64,000 nt of DNA from Caulobacter sp. Root655 (GCF_001427665.1 NZ_LMHC01000012.1:1223-65222), one strand, 5' to 3'; positions 25,249-32,681 are shown, numbered from the stretch's first letter. The notes: generated from the letters alone by a model not told the origin. Numbers and translations: made by a program.

Positions 25249-25683
25249 TTATCGAACTCGGCGAACACGGACGGGCTCGTCCATGCCTTCGACCTGTAAT
25301 TGCGGCCCATCCACACCGTCAATCACGATCGCTTCTGGTCGATAGGCATACTGATAGCTGTATTTATATTCAGCTTGCTGCCACACGTGCCCATTTTGGA
25401 ATTGAAACAGACTTTGACCTTGAAATCCCTTGAAGTCAGACACAATGACGCCCTCATCCAAGGTATCTACTTGTATAATAGGCACACCGGACGGCATACC
25501 TTGGACTTGCAACATAAGCTGTTGCCCATTCCAATAAACGGTTGCCCTAGGCCTATAAGCATACACGTAAACGTAGGCGGCGCTCGCTTGCTGAAGCACC
25601 AGCCCGTTGTCCAAGCGAAAAATGGCCCCGTAGTCGTAGCCGTTGAAATCGCCCTCTATCCAACTATCAACCTGACGCGACAT
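25249..25683 (-). CDS. Hypothetical protein with duplicated domain, AT-rich gene
   Basis: A 144-aa protein of unknown function with no signal peptide or membrane segment. It consists of two tandem copies of a unit of about 65 residues: copy 1 has DFNGYDYGAIFRLDNGLVLQ and YVYVYAYRPRATVYWNGQQ; copy 2 has DFKGFQGQSLFQFQNGHVWQ and YSYQYAYRPEAIVIDGVDG. The predicted fold is mostly beta-strand. Base composition is visibly more AT-rich than all flanking genes, suggesting acquisition. It is a lone gene between rplK and an SDR gene. Similar 'nG.vWqQ' repeats occur in uncharacterised bacterial proteins, but I cannot name a family. Confidence 0.75.
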   Translation of the reverse strand: MSRQVDSWIEGDFNGYDYGAIFRLDNGLVLQQASAAYVYVYAYRPRATVYWNGQQLMLQVQGMPSGVPIIQVDTLDEGVIVSDFKGFQGQSLFQFQNGHVWQQAEYKYSYQYAYRPEAIVIDGVDGPQLQVEGMDEPVRVRRVR

Positions 25684-25995
25684 GATCGCACCACCACAGG
25701 AATGTTCATGATTTGATCCAAATATCAGGGTTTTATCGATTCGCCGAATCTATATGTGCGAATGCGGTGACTAGATTTGCTGAAAACTCCCCATGAGCAG
25801 TCTTGCAGAGCCGCCTAGGGTAGAGGGGGGGCAATCACAGCTCAAAACGGATCGACATTCGCTCTACGGAAGCAAAAGCCTCATCCTTCGACCAGCTCAG
25901 GATGAGGCTTTCTACCGCTCAGGCCTGCACTGTGGTCCTCATTCTAAACTCGTCGAAAGACAAGGACCAAGCACCGCGCTGGATGTCGATAAATC
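25684..25995. other. AT-richer intergenic region with a palindromic element
   Basis: About 312 bp without a supported gene. It holds a perfect 13-bp stem at 25875-25911 (AAAGCCTCATCCT / AGGATGAGGCTTT) with an 11-nt loop, followed on the plus strand by CTACC. The loop TCGACCAGCTC is of the 'cttcgacaagctcaggatgagg' repeat type common in alphaproteobacteria. A decayed second copy seems present at about 25934-25970. The region shares the lower GC of the preceding gene. Confidence 0.6.
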
Positions 25996-26964
25996 CTAGA
26001 ACGTCTCGCCGACCATCCGCTCGCTCAGCGCCCACAGCGCCTGGGCTTGGGCGGGATCGAGGGCGTAGGACCGCACGCCAGCGCGGATCTGCGAGGCGTC
26101 GTCGACCAGCTCGGCCACGTGGCAGTCCTCGCTATAGCGGCCGGCGACCTCTTCGACCGGCGCCACGACCCCGGCCCAGACGCTGGTGGCCGCGCCCTGC
26201 GGAATGGTCTTCCACTCGATGGGCGGCTGGCCGGCGGCGGCGGCCTGGGCGTTCAGCTGGTCGATCCACTGCTGGATGAAGGCCGGGTCCAGGTGCCGGG
26301 CCAGTTCGGTCTGGATGCCGCCCGGATGGACCGCTATGGCCCGCACGCCGCGTTCCTCGTGGCGGCGGTCGAACTCGACGGCGAACAGGATGTTGGCGGT
26401 CTTGGAGCGGCCATAGGCCTCGAACGGCACGTACTCGGTGGCCTCGAAGTTCGGATCCTCGAGGTTCACGTCCGAGAAGCGATGGCCCGACGAGGCCAGA
26501 GACACCACCCGCGAACCCGCCTTCAGCAGGCTGGCGATGCGGTTGATCAGCACGAAATGGCCCAGGTGGTTGGTCCCGAACTGGGTTTCGAAGCCGTCGG
26601 CGGTCTTGCCGAACGGCGGGGCCATCACCCCGGCGTTGGCGATGACGATGTCGAAGGTCCGGCCATCGGCGACCAGGGCGTCGGCGCAGGCGCGCACGCT
26701 CTTCAGGTTCGCCAGGTCCAGCTCGACCAGCGCCAGCGAACCACCGCTCTTGGCGGCGGCTTCGCGGACGACGGCGGTCGCACCCTCGGCCTTGGCCAGG
26801 TCGCGGGCCGCGCCGACGACGTCCGCGCCGTGGGCGGCCAGGACACGGGCGGTCTCCACGCCCAGGCCGGCCGAGACGCCCGTGACCAGGACTCGCTTGC
26901 CCGATAGATCGACGCCGGCCAGGACGTCGTCGGTGGTGGATTTGGCGCCGAATTGCTCGCTCAT
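25996..26964 (-). CDS. Short-chain dehydrogenase/reductase (retinol dehydrogenase-like)
   Basis: A 322-aa SDR. NAD(P)-binding TGVSAGLG at about residues 28-35, the structural NAG in IANAGVM, and the catalytic Tyr/Lys in YGRSKTANILFA are all present, with Ser in the strand SLASSGH. This long version with a C-terminal extension resembles the light-dependent protochlorophyllide/retinol-type SDRs. Substrate unknown. It is divergent from a TetR gene with a perfect-looking operator between them, so it is probably that repressor's target. Confidence 0.88.
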   Translation of the reverse strand: MSEQFGAKSTTDDVLAGVDLSGKRVLVTGVSAGLGVETARVLAAHGADVVGAARDLAKAEGATAVVREAAAKSGGSLALVELDLANLKSVRACADALVADGRTFDIVIANAGVMAPPFGKTADGFETQFGTNHLGHFVLINRIASLLKAGSRVVSLASSGHRFSDVNLEDPNFEATEYVPFEAYGRSKTANILFAVEFDRRHEERGVRAIAVHPGGIQTELARHLDPAFIQQWIDQLNAQAAAAGQPPIEWKTIPQGAATSVWAGVVAPVEEVAGRYSEDCHVAELVDDASQIRAGVRSYALDPAQAQALWALSERMVGETF

Positions 26965-27026
26965 GACTCTCGATTCCCTTTCAGGGTTGTTGTCCGAGCC
27001 CCGCCGCGGGTTTAAATGGAGGAAGG

Positions 27027-27046
27027 CTCCGGATACATATTCGGAG
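27027..27046. promoter_or_regulatory. Likely TetR operator
   Basis: A 20-bp palindrome CTCCGGATACATATTCGGAG, symmetric apart from one pair, in the 105 bp between the divergent SDR and TetR starts. It ends 23 bp before the TetR ATG. Symmetry, length and location fit a TetR-family operator controlling both genes. Confidence 0.65.
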
Positions 27047-27069
27047 GAGCCCTCCGTTTTTCAAGGCCG

Positions 27070-27648
27070 ATGCCCGAAGATTCCGCACTCAAACCCCGCA
27101 AGCCCCGCGCCGACAGCCTGCGAAACCGCGACCTCCTGCTGACCGCGGCCAAGACGGCCTTCACCCAGCTAGGGGCCGAGGCTCCACTGGAAGAGATCGC
27201 AAGGCGGGCCGGCGTCGGCATTGGCACGCTCTATCGGCACTTTCCGACGCGGGAGGCCCTGATCGCCGCCGTCTACGCGCGGGAGATCGAGCAACTCGCC
27301 GCCTCGGCCGACGCCCTGCTGGTCGAGCGCTCCGCCGGCGAAGCGCTGGAGGTTTGGCTGAACCTGCTGATCGACTACATGGCCACCAAGCGGGTCGTGG
27401 CTCCCGCCTTGCGCGCCGATCCCGGCGAAGGCTCGAAACTCTACGCCAGCTCGGGCGCGACCATCCTGCCGACCCTGGAACGCCTTACCGAAGCGGCCCG
27501 CGACGCCAACGACATCCGGCCCGACATCGGCTTCGAAGACGTCCTGCGGATGATGAGCGGCATCAGCCAAGGCTACGAGCAGCCCGGCTGGGAGCACAGC
27601 GCCCGGCGGCTGCTGGATGTGATGATGACCGGACTGCGAGCGAAGTGA
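27070..27648 (+). CDS. TetR-family transcriptional regulator
   Basis: A 192-aa repressor. The helix-turn-helix region is EEIARRAGVGIGTLYRHFPT (about 40-60), preceded by the typical first helix LRNRDLLLTAAKTAF. The C-terminal domain belongs to the SACE_7040-like/HTH-TetR group. The ATG at 27070 is preferred to the upstream start at 27016, which would place the probable operator inside the coding region. Likely target: the divergent SDR gene. Confidence 0.9.
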   Translation: MPEDSALKPRKPRADSLRNRDLLLTAAKTAFTQLGAEAPLEEIARRAGVGIGTLYRHFPTREALIAAVYAREIEQLAASADALLVERSAGEALEVWLNLLIDYMATKRVVAPALRADPGEGSKLYASSGATILPTLERLTEAARDANDIRPDIGFEDVLRMMSGISQGYEQPGWEHSARRLLDVMMTGLRAK

Positions 27649-27665
27649 GCCCTTCCGCCCGAGGC

Positions 27666-28127
27666 TCAGAGCAGCTTCCGGTAAACCAGAAACCCCGACT
27701 TCTCGGCCACCTGGTCGTACAGCCGCATCGCCGTCGCGTTGGTCTCGTGCGTCTGCCAATAGACCCGGGGCGCGCCCGCCGTTCGCGCCGCGCCGTACAC
27801 CCCTTCAATCAGCGCCCGCCCCACGCCATGCCCCCGCGCCTCTGCGATGGTGAACAGGTCCTGCAGGTAGCAGATGGGCGCGATCGCCGTGGTGCTGCGG
27901 TGGAACAGGTAGTGGGTCAGGCCCAGCAGCCGGCCGCCGCGCTCGGCGACCAGGGCGTGGACGGGCTCGTGGGCGTCGAAGAACCGGCTCCAGGTCATGA
28001 CCGTGACCGCCGGATCCAGGGCGGTGTCGCCGGTCCGGCCGTAGAAGGCGTTGTAGCCGTCCCACAGCGGTAGCCACCGGTCGTGGTCGCCCTGGGCGAT
28101 CGGGCGGATGATGAGGTCGTCGGCCAT
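27666..28127 (-). CDS. GNAT-family N-acetyltransferase
   Basis: A 153-aa acetyltransferase. The acetyl-CoA motif A reads LFTIAEARGHGVGRALIEGV (Q/RxxGxG/A type: RGHGVG), after the beta4 strand ICYLQDLF; the C-terminal part WQTHETNATAMRLYDQVAEK is typical of the family. Substrate unknown. It begins 5 bp after the amidase stop, so both form an operon. The start MADDLIIRPI is the first Met giving the conserved GNAT N-terminus. Confidence 0.88.
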   Translation of the reverse strand: MADDLIIRPIAQGDHDRWLPLWDGYNAFYGRTGDTALDPAVTVMTWSRFFDAHEPVHALVAERGGRLLGLTHYLFHRSTTAIAPICYLQDLFTIAEARGHGVGRALIEGVYGAARTAGAPRVYWQTHETNATAMRLYDQVAEKSGFLVYRKLL

Positions 28128-28132
28128 GAGGG

Positions 28133-29530
28133 TCAGTCCGCCCACACCGCCGGCCGTCGGTGGGCCCAGGGCTGGGCCGCCTCCAGTTCGAAAGCCAGTT
28201 CGAACAGGGTCCGCTCGTCGCCCGCCCGCGCGGCGAACTGCAGGCCGACCGGCAGGCCGTCGTCGGTCCAGTGCAGCGGGACGCTCATGGCCGGGGCGCC
28301 GGCGATGTTGTGCAGGGTGGTGTAATTGCTGAAGCGCCCCAGTCGCTCGAACATGGTCCCGAACGGCACATCGCCGGCGATCTGGCCGATCGGTATCGGC
28401 GGGGTGGTCAGCACCGGCGACAGGATGACGTCGAAATCGGCGAACCACCGGTCGTAGGCGGCCGCCACGGCGCGCAGGCGCGTCCGGGCGGCGTCCAGAG
28501 CGCCCTCCGGGGCGGCGGCCGCCATCTCCGCCATCGCCAGGGTGAAAGGTTCCAGTTGGCGCGCGTCGGGGGGCTGTCCGGTCATCTGGCGGATCAGCCG
28601 CGTGACGTCGAAGGCCGCGTTGGTCCACAGCGTCATGAAATCGGCGCCCTGCTCGCGCCCGTCGATCGGCCAGTCGGTCGGTCGCACCGCGTGGCCCAGG
28701 CCGGCCAACAGGCGGACCGTCGCATCGACTCCGGTCTGGACCTGGGGATCCGCCGCCCGTCCGTTCAGGCCATGGGGAACGAGCCCCACCCGCAGTCGAC
28801 GGAGGTTGGCGGTGGTCACCACGCCGACCGGCGCGAAGACCGCGCTCTCGCCCTGACGTTCCGTGGCCGCGAACAGGGTCGCCGAGTCGCGCACGGTGCG
28901 CGTCAGGCCGTGCTGCACCGTCACGTCGAAACCGGCGGCCGGCATCTGGTCGCCGACCATCCGGCCGCGCGACGGCTTCAGGCCGAAGAGACCGCAGGCC
29001 GAGGCCGGAATGCGGATCGAACCGCCGCCGTCGGCCGCGTCGGCCATGGGCACGGCGCCCGAGGACACGGCCGCCGCGGCGCCGCCGGACGAGCCGCCCG
29101 GCGTGCGCTCCGGGTTCCAGGGACTGCGCGTCGGGCCGAAGGCCAGGGGCTCGGTGGTCGGCAGGAAGCCGAACTCGCCCAGGGCCGAGCGTCCGATCAG
29201 CACCAGCCCCGCGCGCTCCAGGGCGTCGATCATCGGTCCCTGCGCCCCGGCCGGCGGCAGGGCGGCGCTGAAGCGCGAGCCGTAGCGGGTGGTCGAGCCA
29301 ACGACGTCGAACATGTCCTTGATCAGATAGGGCACCCCGGCGAACGGCCCGCTCAGCCCGCCCGCCTTGGCCCGGTCGCGCGCCCGCTCGTAGGTTTCGG
29401 CGACCAGGAAGTTCAGCTTGGGCTGCAGGACCTCGATCCGGGCGATGGCGGCGTCGATCGCCTCGATCGCCGTCAGGTCGCCACGCCGGATCATGGCCGC
29501 CAGTTCGGTGCCGTCGGGAGCCTCGGCCAT
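28133..29530 (-). CDS. Amidase signature family protein
   Basis: A 465-aa amidase. The Ser-cisSer-Lys triad is complete: Lys71 in PYLIKDMF, Ser147 in GGSSGG and Ser171 in DGGGSIRIPAS. Such enzymes hydrolyse amide bonds in diverse substrates and include 6-aminohexanoate-cyclic-dimer hydrolase-like members. The ATG at 29530 begins the conserved helix (DGTELAAMIRRGDLTAIEAI); longer upstream starts add an unrelated Arg-rich stretch. It precedes a GNAT gene by 5 bp, hinting at linked breakdown and acetylation chemistry. Confidence 0.9.
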   Translation of the reverse strand: MAEAPDGTELAAMIRRGDLTAIEAIDAAIARIEVLQPKLNFLVAETYERARDRAKAGGLSGPFAGVPYLIKDMFDVVGSTTRYGSRFSAALPPAGAQGPMIDALERAGLVLIGRSALGEFGFLPTTEPLAFGPTRSPWNPERTPGGSSGGAAAAVSSGAVPMADAADGGGSIRIPASACGLFGLKPSRGRMVGDQMPAAGFDVTVQHGLTRTVRDSATLFAATERQGESAVFAPVGVVTTANLRRLRVGLVPHGLNGRAADPQVQTGVDATVRLLAGLGHAVRPTDWPIDGREQGADFMTLWTNAAFDVTRLIRQMTGQPPDARQLEPFTLAMAEMAAAAPEGALDAARTRLRAVAAAYDRWFADFDVILSPVLTTPPIPIGQIAGDVPFGTMFERLGRFSNYTTLHNIAGAPAMSVPLHWTDDGLPVGLQFAARAGDERTLFELAFELEAAQPWAHRRPAVWAD

Positions 29531-29639
29531 CGCGCGTCTTCCTCGTCGCGGCGCTCTCTTCCGTATGCGGACCGCCTGCCCGAGAAAACAATAGTAGTGG
29601 CTATCGCCCGTCAATCAGCCACGGCGCGGGCGCTGGAAG

Positions 29640-30263
29640 TCACGACCCCAGCAGCGCCTCCACCTGGCCCAGGCGCTCCTTGCCGAAGAACATCTCGTCG
29701 CCGACGAAGAAAGTCGGGATGCCGAACACGCCGCGGGCGACGGCGGCTTCGGTATTGGCCATCAGCTGGGCCTTGACCTCCGGGTCGCCGGTGGCCGCCA
29801 GCAGGGCCGCTCCGTCGAGGCCGGCCGCGTCGAGGGCGGCGGTGAACACGGCCGGGTCGTCCAGCTTCAGCCCCTCCTCCCACATGCCGCGCAGCATGGC
29901 GTCCAGATAGGGCTCGCCCGCCCCGGCCCGCTGGGCCGCGACCATGCCGCGCATCAGCAGCAGGGTGTTGACGGGAAAATGCGGGTTGAACCGGAAGGCG
30001 GTCAGGCCGTGGACCTCGATGAACCGCCGGGTCTCGAGCATCTCGTAGGCCATCTTGCCCTTGATCCCGCCGAACGCGACCATCGGGGCCTGGTTGCCGG
30101 TCAGCTTGAAGATTCCGCCCAGCAGGCAGGGCAGCAGGACGACCGTCGCGCCGGTCCGTGCGGCGATGGCCGGCAGCACCTTCCAGGCCAGATAGGCGTT
30201 GGGACTGCCGAAATCGAAGATGAACTCAATGATCTTGGGGTTGGGCGTCTTGGAGTTGGTCAT
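29640..30263 (-). CDS. 2-hydroxychromene-2-carboxylate isomerase-like (DsbA-fold) protein
   Basis: A 207-aa DsbA/kappa-GST fold protein. The N-terminal FDFGSPNAYLAWKVLP places Ser where the HCCA-isomerase nucleophile/glutathione-binding Ser sits instead of a CxxC pair, and the C-terminal cis-Pro loop is GVFGIPTFFVGDEMFFGKERL. Known relatives isomerise aromatic ring-cleavage intermediates with glutathione. It is 9 bp downstream of an SDR gene, so a small glutathione-linked catabolic or detoxification operon is likely. Substrate unknown. Confidence 0.87.
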   Translation of the reverse strand: MTNSKTPNPKIIEFIFDFGSPNAYLAWKVLPAIAARTGATVVLLPCLLGGIFKLTGNQAPMVAFGGIKGKMAYEMLETRRFIEVHGLTAFRFNPHFPVNTLLLMRGMVAAQRAGAGEPYLDAMLRGMWEEGLKLDDPAVFTAALDAAGLDGAALLAATGDPEVKAQLMANTEAAVARGVFGIPTFFVGDEMFFGKERLGQVEALLGS

Positions 30264-30272
30264 GTCGCGCCC

Positions 30273-31019
30273 TCACCAGGTCTCGGCCCAGGGCCGCAGG
30301 TCCAGTTCGTGGGTCCAGGCCGACCGCCCCTGCTCGTGCAGCCAGACGAAGTTCGCGGCGATTTCGTCGGGCTTGAGGATCTCGTCGCGGGCCAGAAGCC
30401 CCTCGACGTCGTCGCGGTTGGACCGGGTAAAGACACCGTCGATCGACCCGTCGACCACCACGTGGGCCACGTGCACGCCCTTGGGGCCCAGCTCCCGCGC
30501 CAGGCTCTGGGCCACGGCCCGCAGGCCGGCCTTGGCCGAGGCGAAGGCGGCGAAGCCCTCCTTGCCGCGCAGACTGGCGCTGGCCCCGGTGAACAGGATC
30601 GAGCCCCGGCCGCGCGGGACCATGGCCTTGGCCGCCTCGCGCCCGGTCAGGAAGCCGGCGAAACAGGCCATCTCCCAGACCTTGCTGAACACCTGGGCCG
30701 TGGTCTCGGCGATCCCGAAGCGCACATTGGCCCCGATGTTGAAGACCACCACCTCCAGCGGCCCGACCTCGCGCTCGATGGTCTCGAACAGCGCCACCAT
30801 GTCGGCCTCCTGGCGGGCGTCGACGCCATAGGCGCGGGCCCGGCCGCCCGCGGCGCGGATCTGCTCGGCCAGGGCCTCCAGTTGATCGAGATGGCGCGGC
30901 CGGCGGGTGACGCAGACCTCCAGGCCCTTGGCGGCGAAGGCCCGGGCGATCGCCCCGCCGACGCCGTCGCCCGCGCCGACCACCAGGCAGACGCCCTTGG
31001 AATCAGGTTTGGCGGCCAT
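30273..31019 (-). CDS. Atypical short-chain dehydrogenase with Phe at the catalytic Tyr position
   Basis: A 248-aa SDR-fold protein. The nucleotide-binding glycine motif VVGAGDGVGGAIA (13-25) is present, but the active-site YxxxK is FASAK: Phe149 stands where Tyr is expected, with Lys153 kept and Ser137/139 in the strand GASAS. The NAG motif is also altered to NIGAN. The protein may therefore be a non-classical reductase or have lost dehydrogenase activity. It is co-transcribed with the HCCA-isomerase-like gene and divergent from a HxlR regulator. Confidence 0.82.
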   Translation of the reverse strand: MAAKPDSKGVCLVVGAGDGVGGAIARAFAAKGLEVCVTRRPRHLDQLEALAEQIRAAGGRARAYGVDARQEADMVALFETIEREVGPLEVVVFNIGANVRFGIAETTAQVFSKVWEMACFAGFLTGREAAKAMVPRGRGSILFTGASASLRGKEGFAAFASAKAGLRAVAQSLARELGPKGVHVAHVVVDGSIDGVFTRSNRDDVEGLLARDEILKPDEIAANFVWLHEQGRSAWTHELDLRPWAETW

Positions 31020-31055
31020 GTCGCGTCTCCTCCGTTTGTTTCGCCCATCGTTCGT

Positions 31056-31077
31056 ATTGAATCTGTACCGAGTCAAT
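31056..31077. promoter_or_regulatory. Likely HxlR operator
   Basis: Dyad ATTGAATC-TGTACC-GAGTCAAT: two 8-bp arms with one mismatch and a 6-bp spacer, in the 92 bp between the SDR and HxlR starts. Position and symmetry suit dimeric HxlR binding that controls both directions. Confidence 0.6.
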
Positions 31078-31111
31078 GGCAGTCTGACGGCATGGCGATA
31101 CGAGACGCGAC

Positions 31112-31570
31112 ATGAAGTGGGACGCCCTGGCCGACCAGCCGTGCTCGATCGCCCGGTCCCTGGCGGTGATCGGCGATCGCTGGACGCTGATGATCCTGCG
31201 CGACTGCTTCCTGGGCGTGCGGCGGTTCGAGACCTTCCAGGCGCGCCTGGGCATCTCGCGCACCATCGTCACCGACCGCCTGCGGGTGCTGGTCGAGGAA
31301 GGCGTGCTGCGCCGCGAGGCCTATCAGCACAACCCGCTGCGCCACGAGTACCGGCTGACCGCCAAGGGGATGGAGCTGCATCCGGTGATCCTGGCCATCG
31401 CCCGGTTCGGCGACGACCACTATGCCGGCCAGGCGGGGCCGCCCGTGGTGCGCCGCCACAAGGGCTGCGGCTGCGACTTCCAGCCGGTGCAGGTGTGTTC
31501 GGAATGCGGCGAGAGCGTCACGGCGCGCGACGTCGAGGCCCGGCCGGGCGTGGGGTTCGAGGGGCTGTGA
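31112..31570 (+). CDS. HxlR-family transcriptional regulator with C-terminal cysteine cluster
   Basis: A 152-aa winged-helix regulator. It starts MKWDALADQPCSIARSLAVI with the family's N-terminal Cys (Cys11), continues GDRWTLMILRDCFLGVRRFE and has the HTH LGISRTIVTDRLRVL. Beyond the usual domain is a C-terminal HKGCGCDFQPVQVCSECGES, four cysteines that could form a small zinc ribbon. HxlR proteins respond to aldehydes or oxidation through Cys residues. Its likely targets are the divergent SDR and isomerase genes. Confidence 0.88.
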   Translation: MKWDALADQPCSIARSLAVIGDRWTLMILRDCFLGVRRFETFQARLGISRTIVTDRLRVLVEEGVLRREAYQHNPLRHEYRLTAKGMELHPVILAIARFGDDHYAGQAGPPVVRRHKGCGCDFQPVQVCSECGESVTARDVEARPGVGFEGL

Positions 31571-31582
31571 ACTCCACCAACG

Positions 31583-31627
31583 TTGTCATCCCGGACAAGC
31601 GCGCAGCGCGCCGATCCGGGATGACAG
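31583..31627. repeat. Dispersed palindromic repeat, family B, short copy
   Basis: A 45-bp hairpin (TTGTCATCCCGGACAAGCGCG ... GATCCGGGATGACAG form) that keeps only the outer arms and the first inner arm of family B. It lies between the convergent HxlR and SRPBCC genes, 15 bp from both, and could serve as a terminator for each. Confidence 0.75.
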
Positions 31628-31641
31628 CACGCTTTGGCGCC

Positions 31642-32154
31642 TCAGGCCGCCCGCGCCTTCAGCGCCGCGACCACATCGGCCAGTTGGTCCAGGCCCGACT
31701 CCGTGCCTTCCTTGAAGCCCATCGCGGCGTATTCGTCGCGCACCGCCACGGAGTCGAAGGTGGAGACCGACGTCAAGGTCGTCTTGCCGCCGACCTCCTC
31801 GAAGGTGATCTCGACCACGAAACGCGGCGAACCAGGCTTCTTGAAGCCGTTGCTGTAGACGATCCGCCGGTCCGGCTCGATCTCGAGATATTCGCCGCCG
31901 AACGGCGGGCCCGGCTCGCCGTCGGGGCCGGTCATGGCGAAGTGGTACCGGCCGCCGACCCGGAAATCCATGTCGCAGGTCGTCAGCGGCCAGCCCACCG
32001 GACCGAACCACTTCATGACGTGCTCGGGCTTGCTGTGGGCCAGGAACAGGAGGCGGGCCGGGGCGTCGAACTGGCGGGTGATGATGATCTGGCGGGCGGC
32101 TTGCGGTTCATTCGTCGTGGGGGGCGTCGTGGGGGGCGTCGTGGGGGGCGTCAT
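31642..32154 (-). CDS. SRPBCC (AHSA1-like) domain protein
   Basis: A 170-aa START/Bet-v-1-like fold protein: IITRQFDAPARLLFLAHSKP, then WFGPVGWPLTTCDMDFRVGG and the C-terminal helix GFKEGTESGLDQLADVVAAL. Such proteins are often encoded with an ArsR regulator. Its first 16 residues are the low-complexity MTPPTTPPTTPPTTNE, translated from a 12-bp tandem repeat that also encodes the tail of the upstream ArsR gene (47-bp overlap). An alternative start is not obvious, so the overlap seems real. Ligand unknown. Confidence 0.85.
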   Translation of the reverse strand: MTPPTTPPTTPPTTNEPQAARQIIITRQFDAPARLLFLAHSKPEHVMKWFGPVGWPLTTCDMDFRVGGRYHFAMTGPDGEPGPPFGGEYLEIEPDRRIVYSNGFKKPGSPRFVVEITFEEVGGKTTLTSVSTFDSVAVRDEYAAMGFKEGTESGLDQLADVVAALKARAA

Positions 32155-32497
32155 GCGAGGTCTCCTCGGCTTGCAGGGTTTTCACATAGGCGTCGAGGCG
32201 GTCGTGGCTCTCCGCCCAGAACCGCCGATAGCCGCCGACCCATTGGGCCACGTCCTCCAGGGGCGCGGCCTCCAGGCGCACGGGGCGGAACTGGGCGCTG
32301 CGTCCGCGCGACACCAGGCCCGCCCCTTCCAGCACCTTCAGGTGCTTGGAGATGGTGGGCTGGGCCAGGGCGAAGGGCTCGACCAGGTCGTTCACCGTCG
32401 CCTCGCCCAGCGACAGCCGCGCCAGGATCGCCCGCCGGGTCGGATCGGCCAGGGCGGCGAAGACGCGGTCGAGTTGCTGGGGCTGAACGGAGGGCAT
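32108..32497 (-). CDS. ArsR-family transcriptional regulator
   Basis: A 129-131-aa winged-helix repressor: LDRVFAALADPTRRAILARL is the family's first helices and AQPTISKHLKVLEGAGLVSR the recognition helix-wing. No metal-binding CxC is present, consistent with the ArsR type paired with SRPBCC genes. The C-terminus ends in the repeat HDAPHDAPHDAPHDE encoded by a 12-bp tandem repeat. The ATG at 32497 is preferred because GAGG lies 8 bp before it; the ATG at 32503 has only 2 bp spacing. It overlaps the SRPBCC start by 47 bp. Confidence 0.88.
   Translation of the reverse strand: MPSVQPQQLDRVFAALADPTRRAILARLSLGEATVNDLVEPFALAQPTISKHLKVLEGAGLVSRGRSAQFRPVRLEAAPLEDVAQWVGGYRRFWAESHDRLDAYVKTLQAEETSHDAPHDAPHDAPHDE
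32119..32154. repeat. 12-bp tandem repeat coding in two frames
   Basis: About three copies of GTGGGGGGCGTC (plus strand). Read on the minus strand it encodes HDAP repeats ending the ArsR protein and, in a second frame, TPPT repeats beginning the SRPBCC protein. A unit of 12 bp keeps both frames intact whatever the copy number. Confidence 0.85.
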
Positions 32498-32512
32498 GAA
32501 CATCGCCTCATG

Positions 32513-32535
32513 GCTATATTGCCATATAGCTATAT
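32513..32535. promoter_or_regulatory. Likely ArsR operator
   Basis: GCTATAT-TGCC-ATATAGC is a perfect 7-bp inverted repeat (32513-32530), overlapping a perfect 12-bp palindrome ATATAGCTATAT (32524-32535). It sits directly upstream of the ArsR start in an otherwise GC-rich region. Autoregulation is likely. Confidence 0.65.
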
Positions 32536-32574
32536 TGTAGGCCGCACGTCAACGCCGAGTAGTCGGCTAGTGTC

Positions 32575-32600
32575 GGGGACAGGCACATGTGCCTGTCCCC
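32575..32600. repeat. Perfect 26-bp palindrome (GGGGACAGGCAC type)
   Basis: Each half reads GGGGACAGGCACA / TGTGCCTGTCCCC with no loop. Elements with GGGGACA ends are REP-like in many high-GC bacteria. It lies between the ArsR promoter and the nusG terminator. A longer element with the same GGGGACA ends is at 53345-53411. Confidence 0.8.
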
Positions 32601-32624
32601 ATGTCCCAACCGTTCCAGACAGCA

Positions 32625-32656
32625 AAAACCCCGCGCCGTTGCCGACGCGGGGTTTT
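32625..32656 (-). terminator. Rho-independent terminator of secE-nusG
   Basis: Stem AAAACCCCGCG / CGCGGGGTTTT of 11 bp around a 10-nt loop (CCGTTGCCGA region), giving a T-run on the minus strand (GGGGTTTTTG). It begins 26 bp after the nusG stop. It shows that nusG and rplK are separate transcription units here. Confidence 0.9.
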
Positions 32657-32681
32657 CGAAGCTTCGGAAGGAAAGCCGCCC

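Noticed and set aside
25793..25999. 68-codon plus-strand frame in the AT-richer intergenic region
   Set aside because: Most of it is translation of a hairpin repeat; no coding signature.
27666..29591. A single 641-codon frame joining the amidase region to the GNAT gene
   Set aside because: Only its last 153 codons are GNAT; the amidase is read in another frame with its complete catalytic triad.
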